In this document: positions 1 through 6,376 of the stretch, in pieces
Numbering within the stretch: position 1 is the stretch's first letter
How the letters are laid out: every line of letters begins with the position of its first letter
Origin: CAYRFQ01 sp964423615
GTDB taxonomy: Bacteria > Planctomycetota > Planctomycetia > Gemmatales > Gemmataceae
Length of the DNA stretch: 15,850 nucleotides
Direction of reading: 5' to 3'
Assembly: GCA_964423615.1 (NCBI GenBank)
Contig: CAYRFQ010000142.1
Location: 1 to 15,850, forward strand
Notes under the pieces: generated by a model
What the model saw: the letters and a program-made list of their open reading frames with translations, nothing else
Told to the model about the DNA's origin: nothing
The model's database searches: none
Program-made: the position numbers and the translations under genes

Positions 1-696
1 TCCAAAATGACGATGCCTCACTGTCGATCGTGGCCACCGATGCCGACAAGGCCGAAGGCAACGCGGGAACGACGAACTTCACGTTCACCGTCACCCGCAC
101 CGGCGACACGACGGGAACTTCGAGTGTGGCGTATGCCGTCACGGGCAGTGGAACGAACGCGGCCGATGCTACTGACTTCGGAGGCACGTTGCCCAGTGGA
201 ACCGTCAACTTTGCGGCCAACGAGACGTCTCAAACGATCACCATTGAAGTTAGTGGTGATACTGACGTCGAACCCGATGAGGGCTTTACCGTCACGCTCT
301 CGAATCCTGTCGATGCTACCATCGACACAGCTACGGCTAACGGCCTGATCCAAAATGACGATGCCTCACTGTCGATCGTGGCCACCGATGCCGACAAGGC
401 CGAGGGCGATACCGGCACGACGGACTTCACGTTCACCGTCATCCGCACCGGCGACACGACGGGAACTTCGAGTGTGGCGTATGCCGTCACGGGCAGTGGA
501 ACGAACGCGGCCGATGCTACTGACTTCGGAGGAACGTTGCCGACAGGAACCGTCAACTTTGCGGCGAACGAGACGTCCCAAACGATCACCATTGAAGTTA
601 GTGGCGACACTGACGCCGAACCCGACGAAGGATTCACCGTTACACTCTCGAATCCGGTGGGCGCGACGATTGATGTCGCCACGGCTAGCGGTCTGA
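1..696 (+). repeat. Tandem 348-bp coding repeat (two Calx-beta units)
   Basis: Units 1-348 and 349-696 start with the same bases (tccaaaatgacgatgcctca) and stay nearly identical over long stretches. One example is the block around 100-180 compared with 448-528. Differences cluster in a few codons, such as those encoding EGNAGTTN versus EGDTGTTD. The period is 116 codons, so the frame is preserved. The first unit may have lost upstream bases at the window edge, and more copies may lie to the left. Confidence 0.9.
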
Positions 697-1643
697 TTCG
701 AAATGATGACTCGGACCTCCCAGACGTGGTTTACGTCGATGATAGCTTTGCTGGCACAATGCTTGGAGATGACCCGAATCCCACCGATAACATCGACATG
801 GAGTTCGGAGTGAACGCCTTCGACAACGTTTTCGACGGAGTCAATGGCGTGGCTTCCCGCGGTCGCATCGTCTTGTTTAATGGAAATTATCGAGAGGCCG
901 TTCTGGTCGAGAAGCAGGTAATAGTCGACCTTGAGGACGGTGGCACGGTTATCCTTAACACCACGACCATGGGGACGGACACCACATTATTCATGATCGG
1001 TTCCGAAGAGAATGACACGGTGACCTTCGGCCCAACTGTGAATCTCTCGCAGATTGTTGCCAAGTTCAACGGCGTAGCGGCAACGAATAAGGCTCTTCCC
1101 GCTGATGCCAATAACCGTACTTCGTTTAATCTGACAGGGAGGACGGCGTTCGCTGCTGCCCTGCTCGGAGGAAACGACAAGTTCCAAATGAACGGGGCCG
1201 ACAACATTGACGTCCAAGTCCATGCAGGAACCGGAAACGATTATGTCTTCACAGGAGCTGGAAACGACCTCGTTTTCGGAGGGGATGGGAATGACACGAT
1301 CGTAACCAATGATGGTTTCGATGTTCTCGTTGGGGGGATGGGGAGTGACCAGTTAAGCGATGGATCGAAAGCGGACGTGGTCGTCGCAGGCTTCGTGGTC
1401 AACTTTACCACGGAACAGTTCTATCAATTGAGAGATGATTGGGCAGATAACCAGGTTGTTAATACTCCAGGGTTGGCAAGTGCTTTCAAAGCAGCCGTCC
1501 GGAACGATAACGTCATCGATATTCTCAGTAATGGGCAGGGGGCCGATCTGTTCTCGTTCTTTGTCACAGGTGGTTTCTTGGGCATCTTCTTCGACGACAG
1601 TGTATCTCTCAGTGCTGAGGACGTTGATGTCTCAACGCTTTAG
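1..1643 (+). CDS. Large secreted Calx-beta / RTX-repeat protein, 3' part
   Basis: The reading frame is open from the left edge, so the start lies outside the window; 546 residues are visible up to TAG at 1641-1643. The first two thirds of a kilobase encode two Calx-beta-type units, each opening with NDDASLSIVATDADKAEG and containing a DFTFTV strand, DATDFGGTLP and EPDEGFTVTLSNP. Calx-beta domains are extracellular beta-sandwiches that often bind calcium. A linker of about 160 residues follows, beginning VVYVDDSF and looking beta-rich. Glycine/aspartate nonapeptide motifs of RTX type (GTGNDYVF, GAGNDLVFGGDGNDTI, GGMGSDQL) lie at about 1227-1360 and are expected to form a calcium-stabilised beta-roll. 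About 90 further residues close the protein. Planctomycetes encode many giant surface or secreted proteins of this build; adhesion or a cell-surface role is inference. No enzymatic motif is visible. Confidence 0.85.
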   Translation, partial: QNDDASLSIVATDADKAEGNAGTTNFTFTVTRTGDTTGTSSVAYAVTGSGTNAADATDFGGTLPSGTVNFAANETSQTITIEVSGDTDVEPDEGFTVTLSNPVDATIDTATANGLIQNDDASLSIVATDADKAEGDTGTTDFTFTVIRTGDTTGTSSVAYAVTGSGTNAADATDFGGTLPTGTVNFAANETSQTITIEVSGDTDAEPDEGFTVTLSNPVGATIDVATASGLIRNDDSDLPDVVYVDDSFAGTMLGDDPNPTDNIDMEFGVNAFDNVFDGVNGVASRGRIVLFNGNYREAVLVEKQVIVDLEDGGTVILNTTTMGTDTTLFMIGSEENDTVTFGPTVNLSQIVAKFNGVAATNKALPADANNRTSFNLTGRTAFAAALLGGNDKFQMNGADNIDVQVHAGTGNDYVFTGAGNDLVFGGDGNDTIVTNDGFDVLVGGMGSDQLSDGSKADVVVAGFVVNFTTEQFYQLRDDWADNQVVNTPGLASAFKAAVRNDNVIDILSNGQGADLFSFFVTGGFLGIFFDDSVSLSAEDVDVSTL

Positions 1644-2011
1644 CCTCGCGTACTGACAAACCGATGGGCCGTGGTCCAGAATTGCTGCTTCCCAGACGTT
1701 CGTGTCGTGGTTCCTTGGGGTTGGAGTCTCGGCTCGTCCAAGAGTTGACCGTCCGTGATTACGTCAGCGACAGTCATCCGCCCGAACGATTCTGGCCTGC
1801 TCCGAAGGTCCTGCATCCCTAAGGGTGCCTGGAATTTCTTGAGTGTCCAGACGTCTTCGGGGATTTCGTGCCCGATCAAGGTTGCAGCTGTCGATCAGGC
1901 CTCAGACAAACGTATCGCATAATCATCCGCTCCGACCATCGTGAGAAATTACGACAAAAGCGAACTTTGATAGCTCTCGGTGGGAGTTTTTTTTGCCTCG
2001 GGCAAGTTCAT
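1644..2011. other. Intergenic tail, no convincing gene
   Basis: These 368 bases follow the Calx-beta gene and end at the ISAs1-type remnant. Short open frames exist on both strands (a 79-codon one on the minus strand, and a startless plus-strand frame from about 1679 to 1833). Neither has a ribosome site or a recognisable motif. The only structural signal I can support is the hairpin and T-tract at 1974-1994. Confidence 0.5.
1974..1994 (+). terminator. Possible Rho-independent terminator
   Basis: A short hairpin, CTCTC-GGT-GGGAG including one G-T pair, is followed directly by eight T residues. On the plus strand this would end transcription coming from the Calx-beta gene, although it lies about 330 bases past that stop codon. 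The stem is only five pairs, so the call is tentative. Confidence 0.4.
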
Positions 2012-2533
2012 CAGGGTGAGCGCACCTAATTTTCGTCAGGAATGGCATTCATAATCTTTTGGAGATATTCGATGTCATATCCTGCTCGGAGGCGTTTGGC
2101 CCGGATACAATCTTTGCGCGCCTTCTCGTTCTTGATGAGCGGAATGGCCAACCGACGCAACCAACTGACGTTTTCACCACCATGGTCTTTGTGAATCCGA
2201 GAAGAGTCTTTGGGGAACTCAACATCCACGACCCAATTTAACGAATTTTTCGATACCCCAATGACCTCGAACACTCTTGGCCAATTTGTCCACATCGTTG
2301 GCAACACTCAAGACGTAGTAACGCGACTCGCCATCGCTCGGATCGTCGCGTTACGTGATACTCAGGCCGATACTCTCGACACCCTTCCACTCGGGTTGAT
2401 CCTTCAGACTTTTCGGAGCCGGTGGCGTGTAGTACGAGCGACTCTCGGTTCGACCGTGCGAACTGGGACGTTCTTCGGTGAACTTTTCTTGGTGTCGTTG
2501 ACCGCGAAAGTTCTTCGCAAAGGCTTTCCCAAA
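2012..2533 (-). mobile_element. ISAs1-type insertion sequence, 3' remnant
   Basis: This holds the distal part of an ISAs1-family element read on the minus strand. The transposase tail ends at 2026. Just beyond it the strand reads TGCGCTCACCCTG, whose complement cagggtgagcgca starts at 2012 and looks like an ISAs1-type terminus, so I place the outer end there. The other end is cut exactly at the left inverted repeat of the IS982-family element. The 5' part of the transposase is not found on the far side of that IS, so this is not a simple insertion into an intact copy. Confidence 0.65.
2026..2533 (-). pseudogene. ISAs1-family transposase, C-terminal fragment with a stop and a frameshift
   Basis: Reading the minus strand from 2533 gives GKAFAKNFRGQRHQEKFTEE and then SSHGRTESRSYY, which is ISAs1-like. 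An in-frame TAA lies at 2353-2351, where Gln (CAA) is plausible. The frame continues with ESRYYVLSVANDVDKLA and RGHWGIE, then shifts at a T5 run (2246-2250 on the plus strand; one base too many). It resumes with NSLNWVVDVEFPKDSSRIHK, which continues to PDEN and the TAG at 2028-2026. The HWGIENSL-W-DV-F core is the family hallmark around the last catalytic acidic residue. The N-terminal two catalytic residues are absent, so this copy cannot transpose. Confidence 0.8.
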
Positions 2534-2553
2534 AACCTGAGTTTCGTTTAAGT
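2534..2553 (+). repeat. IS982-type left terminal inverted repeat
   Basis: Twenty bases are perfectly complementary to 3641-3660. The transposase stop codon (TAA, 2550-2548 on the minus strand) lies inside this repeat, which is common in compact IS elements. Confidence 0.9.
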
Positions 2554-3495
2554 TTCCGTGAACACTTGACCATCGAAATCGTCATCCATGCCGAGGACTA
2601 ACGGTTCTCCTTGCGGGAGCCCCTCTCGCAAGATTTCTTGTTCGGATTCACTCAGACGCAACTTGGGTTTCTTGGGTTGGTGCTGATAACAGACCAACCC
2701 AGCTACCAAATGAACCATCGCGTTGCAAGCACTACGGTGGCGTGTGTGACAGATCTGACAGACGTTTTTGAGCTGGTCGTTGATCGTCTCGATCAGGCTG
2801 CGTTTTCGCAGCAACAACTTCTCGGCCAACGGCACCAGACGGTTTTTCCTGTTCCGACGGATGGGAGTAACCAATTTCAAATGATCGGAAAACAGGTCAC
2901 TAAACAATTGGGCCGAGATATAACCCTTGTCGCCAAACAAATGACCGGTGAGGTTCTTGACCATGTCGGGCACAACTGTTCGGTCGTCGACGTTGCCTGG
3001 TGTCAATCTCGCGGCCAACAGTTCGCCTTGGTCATTGACAACGATGTGGAGTTTGAACCCAAAGAACCACCCCATCGAACTCTTGCCCAACTGGGCTATG
3101 TCCTCAAAGACGCGGTTTCTCTCGGTCCTCTTGTTTCCACAGACGGGCAAACGAGTCGAGTCAATGAACGAAATACCGGTGCACGCTCCGAAGCAAAATG
3201 TCAGGTAGGCACACAGCGGTCCGGCCACTTTGTTAAGGATTCTGACGAACCGCGAGTAACTGAGTAAGTTGGGAAATTCGGCTTGGTGGTGGACCGTGAG
3301 CATGAGGTAGTAGTGCTTGAATGTCCGGTAGTTCGAGGCATGGAAGAAAATCAAGATGGTCATGATTTCGCTGTTGGAAAGACGCGAGGCTCGTCGGCGT
3401 CGGCGTTCTCCGGTTTCGAGTAATCTGGCTTGGAACTGAGGTTCAAAACCTTGACAAAAGTCATCGACATGGCAAAACAAAGTAAGCAGTTCCAT
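2548..3495 (-). CDS. IS982-family DDE transposase
   Basis: This 315-residue protein is intact. The start is the ATG at 3495-3493, preceded on the minus strand by GGAG with eight bases of spacing, and the protein then begins MELLTLFCHVDDFC as in IS982 transposases. The frame is also open upstream, but only through the right end of the element. The catalytic triad is visible as D112 (FIDSTRLPVCGNKR), D189 (LFGDKGYIS) and E236 (RSLIETINDQLKN). The blocks SNSEIMTILIFFHASNYRTF and GKSSMGWFFGFKLHIVVND are characteristic. It would excise and insert the surrounding element. Length and motifs are normal, so this copy could still be active, unlike its neighbours. Confidence 0.93.
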   Translation of the reverse strand: MELLTLFCHVDDFCQGFEPQFQARLLETGERRRRRASRLSNSEIMTILIFFHASNYRTFKHYYLMLTVHHQAEFPNLLSYSRFVRILNKVAGPLCAYLTFCFGACTGISFIDSTRLPVCGNKRTERNRVFEDIAQLGKSSMGWFFGFKLHIVVNDQGELLAARLTPGNVDDRTVVPDMVKNLTGHLFGDKGYISAQLFSDLFSDHLKLVTPIRRNRKNRLVPLAEKLLLRKRSLIETINDQLKNVCQICHTRHRSACNAMVHLVAGLVCYQHQPKKPKLRLSESEQEILREGLPQGEPLVLGMDDDFDGQVFTET

Positions 3496-3640
3496 GGGTG
3501 TATCTCCGGGAAGAAATTGGGTCAGGTAAACACAATTTATTCCCAACACCCTGGGCTGCCCATTTCCAATCCCGACAGACCTGCAATCCCAAACCACTCA
3601 ATCGACACAAACTACCTGCTGAAAACACTTTGTGGAAATT

Positions 3641-3660
3641 ACTTAAACGAAACTCAGGTT
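3641..3660 (-). repeat. IS982-type right terminal inverted repeat
   Basis: Perfect 20-bp complement of 2534-2553. The sequence outside it (from 3661) belongs to a different gene fragment. Confidence 0.9.
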
Positions 3661-4076
3661 ACAAAATCCGACAGGAGGCTCTTCAGATTCTTGTGGTGGG
3701 GGTCGTGGTTGGGCTCGCCGCGGTAATCATACCGACGCTCTTGAGCTGGAACCGTGAAAGGTTCGAACGTCACAAGGAATCACGACAAGCCTACTCCCAC
3801 GCCCAAACGGGAATGGAATACCTTCCGGAACGTCTTGCGGGGCTTGACTATGTTGAGTCGATAAAGCTGATGCACGAGGTCCACGTGTACAAGCATGTGG
3901 CTGAGACCGACGAAGAGTTGGAGGACCAACTCCGTCGCCAAGCTGCCAAGAAGACAGACAGTGATGAGACCGACAAAAAGGAGAAGATGACAACAAAGTG
4001 GAGCAACAAAACGTTTCAGAAATTGGAGGCGTGCAAAAAGGTCGTAAGTGAGAACCCTGGCCTTTGGGATAACCAA
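3661..4076 (+). pseudogene. Fragment of an unknown membrane-protein gene, cut at both ends by IS elements
   Basis: An open plus-strand frame of about 138 codons lies exactly between the IS982 right end and the left inverted repeat of the next IS. It begins KIRQEALQ and has one hydrophobic segment (ILVVGVVVGLAAVIIPTLLS). A charged, mostly helical region follows, containing GLDYVESIKLMHEVHVYKH and DEELEDQLRRQAAKK. It has no start codon of its own that makes sense: the frame runs back into the IS. Its end runs into the next IS and stops at 4115. The composition looks like real protein, probably a single-pass membrane protein with a cytoplasmic helical part. I do not recognise the family. The missing parts are not in the window. 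Confidence 0.55.
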
Positions 4077-4092
4077 CTGCACTTTGCGAAAA
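4077..4092 (+). repeat. Left inverted repeat of the second IS
   Basis: ctgcactttgcgaaaa pairs perfectly with ttttcgcaaagtgcag at 5540-5555. The preceding gene fragment is still in frame here and reads on into the IS. Confidence 0.85.
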
Positions 4093-4153
4093 AAGCTATG
4101 ACTCGTTTTTGTTGAGAAATTGTTGATGGCAAAAGAAAGGCTCTCCGGTCAAG

Positions 4154-5536
4154 ATGGGATTGTCACCAAACAATTCCTTTCCTTGCACCAGAGAGCCAAG
4201 CCTGAGCATAACACTTTTGCCCGAATTGGTCACCCTCGTTCGAGCCTTGATGTTCAACTTCCATGCTCGCCTGAGAGAACGCTTGCCCAACCTCGTTGTG
4301 GGCATCCTTCTGGCTCAAGGACGACGAACCGTCACCAGTTGGCTCCGGGCCGCAGGCATCACAAACGACTTTGGACAATACTATTACTGGCTAAAGAGTC
4401 TGGGAAAAAAAGTCCAGTGGGGCGTTTGTTCGCTCCTTCGGGTCTTGATCCAAAAAATCGATCCGGGACCCCGATGGGTCTTTGCCATCGACGATTCGCC
4501 CACCAAACGCTACGGAAAGCGAATCGAAGGTGCCGGCTACCATCATAATCCGACGAAAGGACCGACCAACCAGAAGTATCTGTTCGGGCACATCTGGGTC
4601 ACCATCGCTTGGATTGTCAAGACACCTGGGGCCAAAGCCTTGGCTTTGCCGTTGCTTTCGAAACTCTACATCAAGGCCAAAGACGTAGCCAAGTTGACCG
4701 CCGAATCGGGCGAGTGGAAGTTCCAAACGAAGCTGCAGTTGGCTGGCGAATTGCTCGCTTGGCTCGCAAAATGGCTGACTCTCAGTGGCAAAGACTTGTG
4801 GGTCGTTTTTGACGGGGCTTACAACAAAAAAACTTGCTGACCAAGGCTCGGGAACTGGGCATCACGATCGTGAGTCGATTAGCCAAGAATGCCGCTCTTG
4901 ACTCTGTCCCCGATCCGGTGGATCAAGCTGGCCGAGGACGCCCTTGCACATATGGAAAACAGCGTCGGAATCTGGACAAGGAAGCGTCGAAGAAGAAGGG
5001 CTGGGAAAGTCTCGAAGTAGTTCAATATGGTCGGAAAAAGACGAAAAAGGTCAAAACGTATTTGGCCACTTGGCATCCCGCCGGTGGTGGGATTCGTGTC
5101 GTGATCGTGAAAGAAGATCATGGTTGGGTGGCCTTTTGTTGTACCGATCCGGATGCAAGTGTCCAGGACATTTTGGAGGTCGTGGCGGACCGTTGGAGCA
5201 TTGAACAGATGTTCGCCGATATCAAAGAGGTCCACGGAGCCAGCGAGCAACAAGTCCGAGGCCTTTGGTCGAACGTAGCCGTTTGGCATTTGGTGTTGTG
5301 GGGTGTACTGCTTGATCGAATGGTGGGCTTGGGGTCGTCGGGAACAGGACTTGCGAGATCGTCGTGGCAGCCCTTGGGACGACTCGAGTCGCCATCCCTC
5401 TCATGCCGACAAATACAAGGCGTTGCGCAGAACTATTCTCGAGAACAAATTTTCGAGCCTTTTGGGTCTGGGACTAATACCCACGAAAATTCGAGAAATG
5501 CTCTTGCGCTTGGTTAATCTCGTACTGGGAACATAA
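4154..5536 (+). pseudogene. DDE transposase of the second IS, two frameshifts
   Basis: Three frames together give one transposase. The first (from ATG 4154) contains FAIDDSPTKRYGKRIEGAGY, KGPTNQKYLFGHIWVT and LWVVFDGAYNKK. At an A7 run (4826-4832) the product must shift by -1 to continue with NLLTKARELGITIVSRLAK, then WVAFCCTDPDASVQDI and WSIEQMFADIKEVHGA. At a G4 run (5300-5303) one base is surplus. The next frame gives YCLIEWWAWGRREQDLRDR and SPWDDSSRHPSHADKYKALR, ending at TAA 5534-5536. Likely catalytic acidic residues are the D pair in AIDDSP, the D in VVFDGAY and the E in IEQMF. The exact start is uncertain, since the first residues match no family pattern I know. As read, no single frame makes a complete enzyme. 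Confidence 0.8.
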
Positions 5537-5539
5537 TTC

Positions 5540-5555
5540 TTTTCGCAAAGTGCAG
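5540..5555 (-). repeat. Right inverted repeat of the second IS
   Basis: Perfect 16-bp complement of 4077-4092. Immediately outside it the ISAs1-like coding remnant starts at 5556. Confidence 0.85.
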
Positions 5556-5741
5556 GTTAGCATGGGCGAGGATTCAAGCCGAGTCCGCACGGGCAACAGC
5601 CCGGAAGTATTGGCCGCTTTGCGAAACGCAGCGATCGGTTGGCTGCGCGACCAGGGTGTCACCAACATTGCCCAAGCGCTGCGAGAGAATCCTTATCAGG
5701 TGGTGGAACTCTTAACGAAAATGGGCATTCTCAATCTTTGA
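5556..5741 (+). pseudogene. ISAs1-like transposase, C-terminal stub
   Basis: Directly after the IS end the frame reads VSMGEDSSRVRTGNSPEVLA, then ALRNAAIGWLRDQGVTNIAQ, and ends KMGILNL with TGA at 5739-5741. The pattern D-V-x-x-GED-S-x-R-TG-xP-x-VLAALRN is the C-terminal block of many ISAs1-type transposases. It belongs to a different subgroup from the remnant at 2026-2533, whose tail is unlike it. All upstream coding is gone, and the sequence just beyond the stop joins an integrase remnant on the opposite strand. Confidence 0.65.
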
Positions 5742-6264
5742 ATCGCCCTGCAGCACAAGACCTCTTCCTTGACATGTTTCGGTACGTCGATCCCGTCCGC
5801 TGGGTTGTTCTTCAGGATGCCAAGTTTGACCGCAGACTTGAGCGTCACGATCGTCAACTGTCGCGTTCGGCTGCCGACATCTTGGAGCTTCCCCGCAAGC
5901 TGATGGACGTGCGTGGGCTTCAGTTTGTCGAGCCTGACGTGCCCGACATGGGGGACCACGTGTAGACGCACGCACGTCTCGTAACGAGCCCTCGTCTTCG
6001 GCGCGACGTCCGACGCTTGTAGCCAATCGTTGAGATACTCCTTGAGTGTCCGGTTAGCGGCATCGCTGGCAATGATTTCACCTCTGTATTCCGCTTGCAA
6101 CTCGCGGAGCTTCTCCTGGGCCTGTTTCTTCGTCTTGGCGTAACCAGACTTGCGAAGTCTTTTTCCCGTTGTTGGACAGACACGCAGCTCTACCCGTACT
6201 TCCCAACGACCGGCCGGCCGCAATGTGATGCCGCCTTCGTGTCGGCCCGTCGTTTTTTCGGCAT
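5742..6264 (-). pseudogene. Tyrosine recombinase (phage/ICE-type integrase), N-terminal part only
   Basis: On the minus strand an ATG at 6264-6262, preceded by GAGGAG, starts MPKK. If the A6 run (6253-6258) had one more base, the frame would continue TTGRHEGGITLRPAGRWEVR. The existing frame (open from TTG 6223) then reads RVCPTTGKRLRKSGYAKTKK, the N-terminal arm-binding domain. The core-binding SAM-like domain follows, including RTLKEYLNDWLQASDVAPKT and TLKSAVKLGILKNNPADGID. Family resemblance ends at about 5755. The catalytic domain with its R-H-R-Y residues is missing, replaced by the tail of an ISAs1-like transposase. It marks a former integrated element. It is inactive. Confidence 0.8.
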
Positions 6265-6305
6265 AGTGAGGTTCTCCTCATCGTTTGGAATCAGTCCGGC
6301 CTCGA

Positions 6306-6330
6306 GACCCGCACGAACTCTGTGCGGGTT
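6306..6330 (-). terminator. Hairpin downstream of the kinase gene
   Basis: A perfect 8-bp stem (acccgcac, loop gaactct, gtgcgggt) lies about 50 bases after the kinase stop codon and before the integrase remnant. No T-tract follows on the minus strand, so it may be an mRNA 3' structure or a processing site and not a classical terminator. Confidence 0.35.
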
Positions 6331-6376
6331 CTACCTCCGTCTACTAGATTCGATGATCTCCTGCTTGTTGAACGCG

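Larger units (their letters stand above)
2534..3660 (-). mobile_element. IS982-family insertion sequence, apparently complete
   Basis: The element is 1127 bp, bounded by perfect 20-bp inverted repeats (aacctgagtttcgtttaagt at 2534-2553 and its complement at 3641-3660). It contains one intact transposase gene on the minus strand. This size and layout fit IS982. No direct target duplication is evident: the base runs outside the two ends (cttcccaaa-type on the left, acaaaatcc on the right) do not match position for position. The left neighbour is an ISAs1 remnant and the right neighbour is an unrelated gene fragment. Confidence 0.85.
4077..5555 (+). mobile_element. Insertion sequence with a frameshifted DDE transposase (IS4/IS701-like)
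   Basis: The element is 1479 bp, bounded by 16-bp perfect inverted repeats, ctgcactttgcgaaaa at 4077-4092 and its complement at 5540-5555. It carries one transposase-type gene on the plus strand, broken by two single-base shifts. Flanks differ: an unknown membrane-protein fragment on the left and an ISAs1-like transposase tail on the right. No target duplication is visible. I call the family IS4/IS701-like from protein motifs; a database comparison would be needed to fix the name. Confidence 0.75.

Noticed and set aside
1..696. Periodic repeat considered as a CRISPR or satellite array
   Set aside because: The period is 348 bp, in frame, and encodes Calx-beta domains; there are no short repeats with unique spacers.
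1640..1879. 79-codon minus-strand frame after the Calx-beta gene
   Set aside because: No ribosome site and no family resemblance; the plus-strand alternative is no better, so the stretch is left as intergenic.
2611..3267. 218-codon plus-strand open frame inside the IS982 element
   Set aside because: It is opposite the transposase, whose catalytic triad is intact on the minus strand.
3495..3597. N-terminal extension of the IS982 transposase by 34 residues
   Set aside because: The added residues do not fit the family start, while the internal ATG has a good ribosome site and the typical first residues.
6300..6340. Hairpin considered as part of a tRNA (possible integrase target)
   Set aside because: The stem of 8 and loop sequence do not match a T-arm, and no acceptor or anticodon arms can be drawn around it.
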